Source of the DNA: Trochalopteron elliotii | Lineage: Eukaryota > Chordata > Aves > Passeriformes > Leiothrichidae | Length of the DNA stretch: 64,000 nucleotides | Assembly (NCBI GenBank): GCA_024734555.1 | Contig: JANPWX010000054.1 | Coordinates: 10,965,314-11,029,313, forward strand | Direction: 5' to 3' | Program-made: the position numbers and the translations under genes | Shown: in pieces, positions 13,121 through 64,000 of the stretch | How the letters are laid out: the number at the start of each line of letters is the position of its first letter | Numbering within the stretch: position 1 is the stretch's first letter | The notes under the pieces: generated by a model | Seen by the model: the letters and a program-made list of their open reading frames with translations, nothing else | Told to the model about the DNA's origin: nothing | Databases searched by the model: none

Positions 13121-13174
13121 CTGTGTGTGTCTGTGTCTGTGTGTGTCTGTGTGTTTGTGTGTGTGTGCATGTGG
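13003..13174 (+). repeat. Interrupted (TG)n microsatellite
   Basis: About 170 bases of almost pure TG dinucleotide, broken by TTTG and TCTG steps. It begins about 90 bases after the stop codon, so the mRNA would carry a long UG tract. Confidence 0.97.
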
Positions 13175-14216
13175 GCCTGCGGTGCGCTCTACTCTCACCA
13201 GGAGCTGTGTCCAGTGCTCCTCTGGCAGCTGCTGCCCCTGCAAGAGCTGTCCCCTCCCTGCCCACAGGGTTTGGGGTCACTGCTGTGGTGTGGGGATGCC
13301 AGTCTGGTGCTATCAGCAGAGCCAGGATCTGCCAGTGAGCCTCTGGGGTAGCCTGGTCTGAGTTGGGCTGCTGAAGGCAATCATACAGAGGCTTTCTCCT
13401 GTAAGGGAGGTGGGGGAACAGGGGGCTCACCCTCCCTTCCCCACACAAGCCTGGTGTGCTGGAAGGGGATGAGATCTCGCTTCTTCCCTCCTCCACAGGG
13501 GTAAGGTTCAGCTGGGCAAGCCTTCCAGCTGGCCACTGTGACTGTCAGAGGAGCCAAAAAACACGGAGTGCCTTTTCCCTTCCTTGGGAAGTGACTGCAC
13601 TGCCAGTCTGTCTGCAGCCCCAGTAAGGATGGCAGCAGGGGGTCTCTCCCTGCCTGCCTTCCCAGTGGGGATGGTGTCTTATTCTGCTGCAGGATGACAC
13701 CAGCAGCCCCAGCTGGACTGTGCTGACCCCCCTGAGCCAGGGCTCTCACTGCTCAGGGCCTTCTATGCCATCAGTCAGTGACTTTGCCCACATTTTTTCA
13801 GCTTTGAGAATTGCTGAGGTAGGTTTCACCTCCCTGATCACAGCATTTGCCTGCTTCCAGCTAGTTTGGAAATGAGTCTCCAAATTTGCCATCATACAGG
13901 GGATGTCCTGCAGGCACTGTGCCTTCAGAGCAGTGGGCTTCTGCTCTGTGCCACTGCTAGCTGAAGTTGTCCCAGAGAGTGCAGCCATGGAAAGGGGAAG
14001 CATTTTTGTAGGAACAGAGGAAGCATGTGCCCCATTCTTCTGGGACTCCCAAATCCGTCCTCTGGTGCCTTGGCCAATGCCTGCCTGGCAGGAGCCCATC
14101 CTGTTCAGCTGCAGCATCCTGGGGCTGAGGGGCAGCCCGGGGTGTCCTGGTTTGGGGTGTTGAGGGGTATGAATGCTGTGTGTTGTATGCATGTGTGTGT
14201 ATGGATAGATCTACAA

Positions 14217-14237
14217 ATATATATATATATATATATA
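14217..14237 (+). repeat. (AT)n microsatellite
   Basis: About ten AT units followed by an A run, in the same 3' UTR. Confidence 0.95.
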
Positions 14238-14441
14238 AAAAATCCCCTTGTCCCTGGAGAGGGGCATTTACTGCTGCTGCTGCTGTGCGCATTGATCAAG
14301 TTGGGCTTTCCTATTTGCCCACCTTTTCCAAACCGGCCTGTAAATCCACCAGTATATGTAGTTCAAAGAGGAGCCTTTCTGACTTTTGTATCTAATATAT
14401 TTTTTAAAAAGTATATATAAAGACAACAGTGAGTTTACAAT

Positions 14442-14447
14442 AATAAA
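14442..14447 (+). terminator. PolyA signal of the TMEM150A-type gene
   Basis: AATAAA in an A/T-rich stretch immediately before the sequence turns GC-rich at the NFKB2 promoter. It is the best candidate for the 3' end of the upstream gene. Confidence 0.65.
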
Positions 14448-14647
14448 AGTGAAAATCAGCCGTGGGTGAGGCAGATGGTCCTTCCCCGCTGCAGTAGCAG
14501 CTGGCTTTGGGAATGGGGTGAAGGGTCCTGTCCACCGCTCGGAGGGCAGCCATGGGCCCGGGGCTCGGTTCCCTGACCCGAGTGCCAGCCAGGCGGCGGA
14601 TAGGCGATGTCGCCAGAATGCAGCCGCCCGGAGATGCCCGTCCCTTC

Positions 14648-14657
14648 GGGGGACCCC
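14648..14657 (+). promoter_or_regulatory. kappaB-type site GGGGGACCCC
   Basis: Fits GGGRNWYYCC and is nearly palindromic, a type favoured by p50 or p52 homodimers. It lies 80 bases upstream of the consensus site at 14728. Confidence 0.5.
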
Positions 14658-14699
14658 TGGCCCGCCCTCCCGCTGTCTCCGCCGGGCGGAGCCGGGTCC

Positions 14700-14709
14700 G
14701 GGAAGCCCC
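14700..14709 (+). promoter_or_regulatory. kappaB-like site GGGAAGCCCC
   Basis: Fits the looser GGGRNNYYCC consensus. It is the second of three such motifs in the upstream NFKB2 promoter and weaker than its neighbours. Confidence 0.35.
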
Positions 14710-14727
14710 GGGAGGCGGAGTCGGCTC

Positions 14728-14737
14728 GGGACTTTCC
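14728..14737 (+). promoter_or_regulatory. Consensus kappaB site GGGACTTTCC
   Basis: Exact match to the classical immunoglobulin-kappa/HIV-type decamer, 47 bases before the exon 1 donor. The same decamer recurs at 18772 in the second promoter. Autoregulation by NF-kappaB is known for NFKB2. Confidence 0.8.
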
Positions 14738-14784
14738 CGGTACCGCGGCCGGGGCGCGGCGGCCGGCCTGAGGTTGGGATGAAG

Positions 14785-17700
14785 GTAAGCGGCCGGGCCG
14801 GGTGTGGGTCCTGGGGGTGCCGGTGGGACGCGCCCGAGCGGCGGCGGGCACGGCTATCCGCGCCAGCGGGAGAACGGTTCCCAGGGAAAGGGAGTTGAGC
14901 GGTCAGGAGGTTCAAAGTTCCTGTGCGCGGGCTACCCGTCCCAGCGGAAGGGTCCTGGGCTCGCTCCAGCAGCTACGCCGGTCCCTGGTTGCCTCTGGGC
15001 CGTCCATGCGGCCAGCTGGGGTAGGGGATGTTGGGAAGATCCGGGTTGGAGAGATAGTTTCTGTCGTGGAAGGGAGAGGAGACGGCAAGACCCAGCGCTG
15101 GCGCTTACACCCTTTTCCCTGCCGGCGGGGAAGTTCCCTGTTCTCTGTGTTGCCCATGGGTTCTGCCCCATCCTGCAGCTCTCCCTCTTTCGTCCTTGAG
15201 CCCTGCCTGCGCTGGAGCAGGGCTGGCTTGCTGCCAGCTCCGAGGCAGATCCGTACCCGCAGGCTCGGCAACCTCTAGCCCAAATGGAGCCGTGAGCAGT
15301 GGTGCTGTGGGCAGAGTGGAAACTGGAGAGAGTGAGAGACAGCAAACGCAGGGCTGACGCTGGGAGAGGTTCTCTGAGGGCATACAGCTGGATTAATAGT
15401 TCATAACAGCAGAGGAGCTGATTTACAGGCCCTTAGAGGAGAAAACCAGAAGATCAGTGGGTGGCTGGGGTTTGCCAAAACCAACTTGATAGCCACAATG
15501 GGAGTAAAGGCATTTTATGCAGAGATATACAAATGGCTTCAGTGCTCAAAGGCAGGCTCTCAGAAAGGGAAGGCTTAGAAAGTTTTCAGGGAGAGGGGAT
15601 TGCTCTTTGCCATACTTGCTGGTCAAGGACTTGGTTTCCAGGAAGGGTCTCAGAGCAAAGTCTGTGATATGTGATATATGATATGAATGTGATATGAAAG
15701 AGACTCAGCAGCCTCTTGCCAGTAGCTGTTGGGACTCCAGGGATGAAGCAGAGCATGGGATTTGTGCAGAAAGTAAGGCCAAGTATTTAGGGCCATTGTT
15801 TTCAGGTGTTAGCAGACCCTAGGGAAATCAAAATGCAAAGGGAAGAGTATGTTAGAGGAGCAGCCAGCTGAGTGGCTGGAACATGTCAGCTGCACACTAG
15901 TGCAGTTTAGAGCAGCGCTGCACTCGTGCTGCCTCCTGTGTTTCTGGAGCACCCTTTCCCATGGCTGCTAAACACTCCTGCCTCACATAGGCTGATGTAT
16001 GTTTCCCTCCTGCCTGCAGGGCATCAGCTCTGCAAGTCAGCCGACTGTCATGGGAGGAAAGAAAATAGCACCTGCATTACTAGGTCACGTTCAAGGAGCT
16101 GCAGGCATGGAAGAATGGCTTTAACTCGCACTGCTAGCCAAAGGCTGGCCCTTAAATGAAGTAGTCTGGCTGGCACAGGAAGGCTGTGCCATCTGGTAAG
16201 GGTGCTGGGGCACTGTTGCACTCCAGGGCAGGGAGCTGGCGCTGCTCTGGGTAGTGCCTTGCAGCTGGATTGCTGCTCTTTTCCCCCATTCCCAGCGAGA
16301 ATCCTTCCTGAACCCTAGGAATGTATGAAGATGGGGAGGAATTAGCCAAGCAAATGGGGTCTGCAGTTCAAGCCCATGATCCAGGGCAGACGTGTTGGGT
16401 AACATAGAGCAGGGTGTGCTACTGATGGAGGAAGGAGAGATGCCTTCCCTTCTGGGATGCGTGGGGGATAAAAGCTGTGTGTGCTACACTCCTAGGGGAA
16501 ACCCCAAGTCCTAGGGACCAGAAAGGCATGCTGATTGGCACGGAAGGCAGAACTTCACCTTGAGAGCAGGTCTGAGGTTACATGAGGTTGCTTTTCCAGG
16601 AACAAGGAAGCAGGTGGTGACACCATCTCTGCTCAGCAAGCAAGGTGGGCTTCCTCCAGCACACACTGCACAAGTGTGCAGGGATATGGCTGGCAACCTC
16701 CAGAGAGAGCCAGAGCTGTGAGGGATGGGGAGATGCAGGCATGACTCCATGACATTCTTTAATCATGCTGTTTGCGGCAACAAGTGGAACTGTCCCAGGC
16801 AGCAGTGAGTGAGCTGTGAAAACCCCTCAAGAGGAGATGGAGCTGATGCCACTGAAGAAGGGGAGTTGTGTTATTCTTATCCAGCAGCTTCAGGCCTGGA
16901 CTCCCCCACCAGGCTCAGTGGGTAGGGTAGGTGACTGTTCCCAGCACACTGAGGAAGGTTGTTTGTCCCTTTGTTCACCTCTCTGGAAGATCTGTGCCAG
17001 CAGATGTTGGATCTCTACCTTCACCTTCTTTGCACCCTTCCCTGCACTTGCAGGTCCCACAGACCCCACATCCCAGGCTGCACGGCTGCCTGGGATGCAT
17101 CTCTGTGCTTAGGTGGCAGGCCAACCAGGAAAAGCCTCAAGCTTGGGGTCACAGGACAGCCCCTTTGGAAGACTTGAGTGGCTGAAAAATCTCCTTGAAA
17201 AGGCTCTGTTCAGCTTCTGAAGAATATGAGTCACGCACTGATTGAACAATCCCCTTCCTTCCCCTCTTCTCCCACACACTCAAAATCCCCTGAGTGGGAC
17301 CTGCAGCAACCACTGATTCAGAAATTCATGGTATGAGGGCATCGTGGAGTCAGATACGGTTTTTTTTTTCCCTTTTCATTGGTTAGTGAGAAGAAATGCA
17401 GAGCGTGCCCGTAGGCTCTCCCCTGATCCTGCCCCTTTGCTAGACGTCGCCGGTGGTTTTCTGTGGTCAGGCAGACCTTGACCCCAGCGGAACTCCTGTG
17501 GTACTGGCAGTCCCTGTGGCAATGCTGGGGCTGGACGGGTTGCTGAGACCAGCCTCTTCCTCCCCGGTGAGTAGGAGGGTGTGAGCGTTGTGGGCGGCAG
17601 GGAAGGGCCCCTGCTGCTGGCAGTGCCTCGTTGGTGTCGGCGGGAAGCATCCAGTGCTGAGTGCTGGGGCGGTGGGAGATGCTCCCACAGGGAGCTGTGG

Positions 17701-18346
17701 GGCTGCCGCTTCCACTTTGAAGCCAGTGGGAAGGAGGCAATGGGAACACGGATAGCGAATGCTTCTCTCAGGCCACTTCCGCGGGAAGAATGCAGGGGCT
17801 GCTGTGTAAGTTGAAACAGGGGAGAGGGAAAGCACCCCTTTGGGTGCCTGGCAAGGGGCTGCAGACTCTGCTTCGGTCTGCAGAGTTCTGGAGAGATTCC
17901 CCTGCCCAGGGGGGAGCCAGTGGGCTAGGGGACAGCACTTTGGGGCGACTCCTGTTTGAGTCCATAGGGGCTTGGAGACGACATCCCGGTGCGGGAGACA
18001 CATCCCTGTGCAGGATGGGATGATGTGGGGTAGGGGCCTTGGGGCACCCAGGGGCTGCTGCGGGGCTTTATGGCGCGGGCGGGTGGTTTCAGCCGTGCTG
18101 CACTGCAGGTCTTGCTGGGCAACGGCTGATGGCAGCGCAGCGGGGACTGGCACCCGCAGCGGGACAGGCGGCCGGGAACGGTGCGGGGTAAATCCCTTCG
18201 TACTCCCGGGGGGAAGATGCGGCAAATCTGGCGCCCCGGAGCTGCCAGGCAGCGCCCGTGCGAGAACGGCCGGGGGAGGCGGGCGGGAGTGCTCCGGGAT
18301 TTCCAGCCCGCCCGGGGCTCCGAGTCCAAAATTCCCAGGCGAGGAG
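14785..18346 (+). other. NFKB2: NFKB2 intron 1, no gene seen
   Basis: From the donor after 14784 to the assembly gap. I see no coding exon. A GGGAAGTTCC motif inside a GGGGAAGTTCCC near-palindrome at 15127-15138 is a further kappaB-like site. The last 900 bases (about 17450-18346) become GC-rich and lead into the second promoter. Confidence 0.6.
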
Positions 18347-18730
18347 NNNNNNNNNNNNNNNNNNNNNNNNNNNNNNNNNNNNNNNNNNNNNNNNNNNNNN
18401 NNNNNNNNNNNNNNNNNNNNNNNNNNNNNNNNNNNNNNNNNNNNNNNNNNNNNNNNNNNNNNNNNNNNNNNNNNNNNNNNNNNNNNNNNNNNNNNNNNNN
18501 NNNNNNNNNNNNNNNNNNNNNNNNNNNNNNNNNNNNNNNNNNNNNNNNNNNNNNNNNNNNNNNNNNNNNNNNNNNNNNNNNNNNNNNNNNNNNNNNNNNN
18601 NNNNNNNNNNNNNNNNNNNNNNNNNNNNNNNNNNNNNNNNNNNNNNNNNNNNNNNNNNNNNNNNNNNNNNNNNNNNNNNNNNNNNNNNNNNNNNNNNNNN
18701 NNNNNNNNNNNNNNNNNNNNNNNNNNNNNN
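18347..18730. other. Assembly gap (384 N)
   Basis: Run of 384 N in the CpG-rich region just upstream of the NFKB2 ATG exon. It may hide an alternative first exon. Confidence 1.
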
Positions 18731-18838
18731 GACACGCGGTCCCGTCATTTCCCGGCTCGGCGGGGTTTCTAGGGACTTTCCGGAGCGGCGGTGCCTTCCT
18801 GCAGCCCCGCTCCCCGCTCAACCCCCCTCTCCCCGCAG
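18731..18838 (+). promoter_or_regulatory. NFKB2: NFKB2 second (downstream) promoter
   Basis: GC-rich sequence between the gap and the acceptor of the ATG exon (CCCCGCAG ending at 18838). It contains a perfect GGGACTTTCC at 18772-18781. The position suggests a second promoter whose first exon lies in the gap or reads directly into the ATG exon. No TATA box is visible. Confidence 0.55.
18772..18781 (+). promoter_or_regulatory. Consensus kappaB site GGGACTTTCC
   Basis: Identical to the decamer at 14728-14737. It lies 82 bases upstream of the start codon. Confidence 0.75.
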
Positions 18839-18862
18839 GCCGGCGGCCGGCCCCGCGCCGAC

Positions 18863-25360
<6,498 letters not shown>

Positions 25361-25493
25361 GGAGCCAGCCAGCAGCCCCTGTGACCACACAGGGAGCTGC
25401 ACTGCCCTCCGCCTTGCCCACACAAGTGCCTTCTGGACTCAGGGATGGGATGCAGCTGGCTCCTGCCCATCTCTGCTCTTATTTAATGGTCTG

Positions 25494-25499
25494 AATAAA
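25494..25499 (+). terminator. NFKB2: NFKB2 polyA signal
   Basis: AATAAA 134 bases after the NFKB2 stop codon, giving a short 3' UTR. Confidence 0.85.
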
Positions 25500-25703
25500 A
25501 GGACACAGGTTCCATCAGTCTTTGCCCTCCCTCTCTCCAGCCCCAGCCATGAGCTGGGCACTAACCCCCCTGAACCCTGCTTGGGTCTGGAAGGCTGGCA
25601 CCAAGGAGACAGCTGCCAGCCCCTCCTCAGCATCCCTTGGTGCTGGGGCTGTCCCCAGCCATGGGGAAGAAACCACAGCGCACCCAAGAAGTGAAGAGTG
25701 AGT

Positions 25704-25709
25704 TTTACT
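25704..25709 (-). terminator. PSD: Probable PSD polyA signal (AGTAAA)
   Basis: No TTTATT (reverse AATAAA) was seen between the PSD stop and NFKB2. AGTAAA is a known variant hexamer and lies here in a U-rich context on the - strand. An alternative is the ATTAAA on the - strand near 25482-25487, inside the NFKB2 3' UTR, which would make the two transcripts overlap. Confidence 0.45.
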
Positions 25710-25740
25710 TCAGTAACTGAGAGAAGAAGCTGTACAAAGG

Positions 25741-25807
25741 TTTTTTTTTCCCCCCCCTACCCCCCAAGCCACCTGGGGCAAGGGTGGATTTTTTTTTTTT
25801 TTTTTTT
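25741..25807. repeat. T-run/C-run/T-run low-complexity block
   Basis: T9, then C8-TA-C6, then, after a short spacer, T19. On the - strand (PSD mRNA) this reads A19, then G6-UA-G8, then A9, so the G tracts could form a quadruplex. Confidence 0.9.
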
Positions 25808-27338
25808 GCAATAGACTCAAAAGAGCAGAATAAAAAGTTTTGACACATTCGCAAAGTCAGTGCTGAAACCAGCCAGGTCCCAGGCGGCTGAGAAGTGCAC
25901 GTGTGCCAGCCCCTGGTCACAGCCCTTCACTGTACCTGGATCCCTTTCTGGACAATCCTGCAGCCACGCTCCATCAGTTGCACCTTGCTCTGGATAGGCA
26001 TCCTGCAGCCCACTCTGGAGTGGTGAGGGCTGCCCCAGCCTGCCCCTCAGCTTGGCAAGGAGGGAGCCTGTTGCTGAGGAAGGGGCTGCACCACTGTTGC
26101 TGCAGCACGAGGACTGCAGCACTGCAGACAGGCTTTGCTGGCAGCATCTGGGGCCCCAGCCATGCATTGGAAAAGAGATGGGAAGAAAAGCTGGTTCCAG
26201 CCTGTGCTGGACCCATAGGGCAGGGGACCCCCATATCAACCCTGGCTCCAGGGGTCACCACCCCATGGGGAGTACTTACACACCACTGCCCACCATGCCC
26301 AGATACAATGCTCACACCCAGGTTCTGCAAACAGGGCCAGTCCAAGCAGCCAGCAGTGGGGGTGGAAAACGGGGGTCATGAAGCACCGGTACATCAGCCT
26401 CCTATGCAGCCACATGTGCAGCAATGGGTGCTGCCATCTCAAGGCTGCCTCCTTGGTACTGGCAGCCACAGGGCTGTCTCCCCGAAGGGTTGCTGGTGCT
26501 GAAGTGGAGCTGGGGAGCAGGCAGCAGCAGTACACACAGTAGACCATGCTCAGCTTGCTGCAGGGTGGGGTTGTGGGAAGCTGGATTGCCCCCTGAGTCC
26601 TTTTAAAAAACTCCTTCCCCCAGAGTGCAGTGCCTACAAGATATGGCTGGGTTTGTGGTTTTGTTTTTTTTAAACAGTTCCCAAAAAGCATCAAAAGTAG
26701 CCCCCCCAAAAAAACCTCCCTGGTGGTCAGCTCGATCTGGTACTAAAAAGTGCAAAACTGTATCACAAAAACTGTTCAAAAGTTGTAAGAAAGCGGGGAG
26801 GGTGCAGAGGTGATTGAGGTGGCAGGGAAGGGACCAGGTGCTGTTGCCCTGGCTTCCTTGGCCACCAGCCCCAGGAGAGGGGACAGTGTAGGGCTGGCCG
26901 CCTCCCACCTACCCCCATGGCACGATGGAGCTGGAGAAGCGGCCGCTGGCTTTGTTTTTCTGCATTTGTCTTTTTTTTTTTTTTTAAGCCATTGAAGAAT
27001 TGAGCCCAGCAGATAGGTTTCAATTGCTCCCTCTCCCCAGGGCAGCAAGAGTAGGTCCTGCAGCCAAGTGCAGGACAAGGAGGGGCAGGAACAAGTCTCA
27101 TGGGGCCAGGCAGCTCCTGCAGGCAAGGACTGGGGACCATCCTGCTCTGCCACTGTCTCCAGTGGAGGGGCCATGGCCCTGCATGGCTGGTGCTGGCAGC
27201 TGCAGCAGCGCTGTCACCCCCTGCAGCTCGTGCCGCAGACAGGTGGACACATGCAGGGTCTCGGCAGGCACACGGCCTCCACCCCCGTGTCGGGGGAGCA
27301 GGAACAGAGCTGCAGTGCAGGCAGCTGAGGCCCCACAC

Positions 27339-61342
<34,004 letters not shown>

Positions 61343-61343
61343 C

Positions 61344-64000
61344 CTGCCAGAAGAGGGCACAGAGGTGTCAGGTCCGGAGCCCAGCAGCGTGGCACAGGCA
61401 CAGCAAGGCAGGTCTCCAGCACCCCTGAGATGTCTGAGACAAGAGACGATGCATCCTCAGGCAGCCCTGAAATAAGGGCAAGGAGCTGGTTAGGGAAGGA
61501 ACAGAAAAGAGTCTGGGGCCATAGGGATGACAGGGCAAATGTGCCCTGCCCTCGTGGCAGAAGAAAGATATGCTCCAGGTGAGACGGCCCCCAGCAAATC
61601 CCCTCCTGCTGCAAGAAGCAGGCAAGGTTCATCAAGGGCATCACACCAGCACCACTGCAGGGATACTGGCAGCCCTCTGCTTGGTCCCCAGGCACCCAGA
61701 CTGTTTGCTTTCTCCCCAGGGTGCCAGGATGCTCAGGCACTTTCCCCACATTTCAGCACCCCAGACATTGGGAGAGAATGCACTATAAAATGGGTTTCAT
61801 TCATTCTGCTTTAGGTTGAATATATTTACTACCCACAGCCTACAACCTACTAAAGTAAGGGGAAAAAAAAATCTACTGTATCACTGAGACATCCTCCAAT
61901 TATACTTACTCAAGGAGTTTAACATGAACAGCAAGGGCAAGGAGCCACTCTGTTTGGAGGTCAGCCTGGGCTTAAACTGTGTCACACCAGCACATGTCGC
62001 AGCCACTACGGATGGCGCAGACAGAGCTGTCAACACCAGTAGATTCAAAAAGCAGTGGTAACAGACAATCCCAGCCTGGGGGAACACAGCAAGCCTGTCC
62101 TGCACACAGCTCACTTGCCTGCCTGTCTCTGCCCAGAGATTGTATACCCAGAGATGAGACCAGCCACCCCACAGCAGCAGGTGGGTGGCTGCAGGGAAAG
62201 GCAGGACCCAGAGCCTCCATCAACCCCACTGGCAGGGCTGCTGACGTTTTTCTTTCTCCCAGTGGAGCTAAAACTTGTACTTATCCTTCCCTGAGCTTCT
62301 TCCAATTCCTAATATGCAGAGAAGACTTTGCCTTGGCTGTTTGCGCCTTCTGACAGATGCTAAGATACTGAGCCCCTCACTTTGATCATTTGAAAGTGAG
62401 AAACCATATGCCAGCTGCAAACAGGAAAGCATGGTTTTCTTCTCCTGTTTCCGAGTGCAAACCAGGCAAGATTAAATTCCTAAAGGAAGTGGGGCTGAAT
62501 TTTCAAGTGTTTAGGCTCCAGAGATGCACAGACAAAACTATTAATGAAATAACCCAAACCACACCTGTGGGGTAGGCGCCCATTTATCTGCACTATCACA
62601 CTGCTGAAAAAATCTGTCCTGCTAAGCAACAGCAATCTCTTAATTGACTCACTGCAAATTTTATTCTCTTGATTAATTTATCATGTACTGTTTTTACAAT
62701 ATTTTTCTCCTGTTATGGTTGTGTTCACATTCAGGGTTGCTGAAGTTAACTGCTAAATAATAAAGATGCGGGGTTTATATATTTCAAATTAATTCTTCTT
62801 TTTATCTCAATGCAGACTGACACATATGCCAAGGAAAAAATCTTATCTCTAGGAACAGTTTGCTTTCACTGTAACATAACAAAAAACAGCCTATCTCAAA
62901 ACATGTGAGTTTTAACTAGAATAAATGGGATAAGCAGAATGTCCTCCTGGTTATTAAAACAGAATTATCAAATTTAGAGTAAAGGCCATGACTGCCTTTA
63001 ACCCACCAAAGCTGGATGACTACAGCATGCAGTGGGGTGAGTTTTTAGTTATTAATGAAAGGTAAAAAGCACAAATGCGACTGAGATGAAAAACCAGTGA
63101 TGGAAGGAGTTGCAGCTTCCTGCTTGCTGATTACAATTGTGAATCAAACGGATGCTCCTTAAATCACTGTGATGAATGGGTTGGACTGTAAAGCACTGGT
63201 GGGCTGGAGAAAGACTTGATGGTCCCTCTGCCTAAAGGCAGGAGAAGTCCTGCACAGAAAATCTCACAGGGTGTCTGCCTGGGCAACCCTGGGCACGCAT
63301 TCAAAGAGAAAAACTCAGGAGCTGGAGTCTGATAGCCAGGGGCTGCACATCATTGGGGGATTAATTTTTTTCAATAAAACATCTCACAAGAAACTTGTTC
63401 CTCCTGGCTGTCTCTTCTTAACAGCCAAAGGAATGTCCAGGAATGCTTCTTGGGCATTGCTTTGAGCCATACCCAGTGCAACAAGGGGTGGCTGCTTCCC
63501 ATGCAAGCGCTTGCCTGGCGGAATGGGGTGATGCGGAGCGAAGACAGCAGGCAGCAGGAACTGCTTACGCTGCGGGGGAAGCACACACCCACGCCACGGG
63601 AGTGTGGGGACAAGGCGTAGAGCTGGGGGAGGATGAGAATAGATTGGGCAAAGACGGGATAGAGATGGGAGAGAGGCAAGAGGTTCAGGGCTGGGCTTAA
63701 ATTCACACGATGGACTGCATTTGTGTGCTGGACATGGAACCCATGGCAGGGAATGGGGGAAACCGGGCTGTGGCTCTCGGGCTACCTGAGGGGGCTAGGG
63801 CAGGTCGGCCCCTGGGAGATGATTCTGCCCTCCAGAGGGACACAGAGCAGTTTCAGAGGATGAAGCGGTGACCGAAGCGGGATGTCTGGAGACCCTGAGG
63901 CTGCGGGGCAAACTGGTGACCTCTTTCTGGTGTGGTGTCTAGGCAGCGGACGTGCCCCCACCTTGGAGCTGAGGCTGAACATGCTCTTCACTACCCGCCC
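61344..64000 (-). other. 5' flank or 5' UTR intron of PSD, no gene named
   Basis: Upstream of the first PSD coding exon, whose start abuts an acceptor (CTGGCAG), so at least one 5' non-coding exon must lie here or beyond the right edge. A weak candidate is the - strand piece at about 63510-63570, which follows a CTTCCCCCGCAG acceptor. Bases 62350-63100 are A/T-rich, with AATAAA on + at 62759-62764 and another at 63373-63378. No protein-coding exon is recognised. Confidence 0.4.

Larger units (their letters stand above)
12916..14460 (+). other. 3' UTR of the TMEM150A-type gene
   Basis: Sequence between the stop codon and the polyA signal at 14442-14447. It carries the long TG repeat and an AT repeat. 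I infer one continuous 3' UTR of about 1.5 kb because no earlier polyA hexamer is obvious; an earlier non-canonical end is possible. Confidence 0.6.
14500..14784 (+). promoter_or_regulatory. NFKB2: NFKB2 upstream promoter and first non-coding exon
   Basis: CpG island with GC boxes (for example CCCGCCCTCCC near 14670) and no TATA box. It holds three kappaB-type motifs within 90 bases and ends at a strong donor, GTAAGC, after 14784. The segment from about 14745 to 14784 is therefore a likely non-coding exon 1 spliced to the ATG exon at 18839. The human NFKB2 promoter region is known to be kappaB-responsive and to use alternative first exons, which fits. The exact start site cannot be read from the sequence. 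Confidence 0.75.
25690..27338 (-). other. PSD: PSD 3' UTR
   Basis: Sequence between the PSD stop codon (27339-27341) and the likely polyA site near 25690. It has no coding potential on the - strand that I recognise. It contains several homopolymer runs: T at 25741-25749, C-rich at 25750-25765, T at 25789-25807 and T at about 26971-26986, which are A- and G-runs in the mRNA. Confidence 0.6.

Noticed and set aside
12703..13243. Long His/Thr and Val/Cys repeat frames across the TG microsatellite
   Set aside because: They are translations of a simple repeat, not proteins.
18295..18304. CGGGATTTCC as another kappaB site
   Set aside because: It misses the first G of the consensus; only nine of ten positions fit.
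63782..64000. Minus-strand frame at the right edge (MKSMFSLSSK) as the last bases of an exon
   Set aside because: The donor (AAG/GTGGGG) is poor and I could not match the peptide to any gene of the region. The window ends 30 bases later.
61344..64000. FBXL15, CUEDC2 or miR-146b, which lie beyond PSD in human
   Set aside because: I looked for their protein signatures and the mature miR-146b sequence and found none in this window.

Overview
The window is vertebrate nuclear DNA, most likely from a bird. The evidence is: interrupted genes with GT-AG introns; the tail-to-tail NFKB2-PSD gene pair known from human 10q24; two 5'-truncated fragments that look like CR1 LINEs; compact, GC-rich genes; and three assembly gaps of almost equal size (396, 384 and 388 N), each sitting in a CpG-rich 5' exon or promoter. 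I cannot name the species. All products were recognised from memory of protein families, because no search could be run. Exon ends were set by splice motifs and cross-checked by codon phase: all 7, 22 and 16 coding exons of the three genes join in frame.

Layout. Positions 1 to about 1410 look like the 3' UTR of an upstream + strand gene, with a polyA signal at 1384-1389. From 1411 to 4740 I see no gene. A CpG-rich promoter and an N gap lead into a TMEM150A-type membrane protein gene (+, coding 5248-12915), whose 3' UTR holds a long TG repeat and ends near 14460. Only about 200 bases later comes the upstream NFKB2 promoter with a cluster of kappaB motifs. A second NFKB2 promoter with an identical kappaB decamer lies at about 18.35-18.84 kb. 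NFKB2 (+, coding 18863-25360) encodes a complete p100/p52 precursor of 910 residues. Its polyA signal (25494-25499) lies about 200 bases from the likely 3' end of PSD (EFA6A), which runs on the - strand from 61342 down to 27339 and encodes an Arf6 exchange factor of about 1100 residues. The last 2.6 kb (61344-64000) hold the 5' flank or 5' UTR intron of PSD and no gene I can name.

Function. TMEM150A-type proteins modulate plasma-membrane PI4P/PI(4,5)P2 production. EFA6A is a PI(4,5)P2-binding Arf6 GEF of neurons and epithelia. NFKB2 is the non-canonical NF-kappaB precursor. Nothing in the sequence ties the three into one pathway, so their adjacency is ordinary synteny.

The most interesting signal is an open minus-strand exon at 37088-37156, inside a CpG island in the large PSD intron. 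It ends in a good donor in phase 0, and the next PSD exon is also phase 0. It would therefore encode a private N-terminus joined to the PH and C-terminal half without a working Sec7 domain, as expected for the short EFA6A isoform (EFA6As) described in mouse brain.
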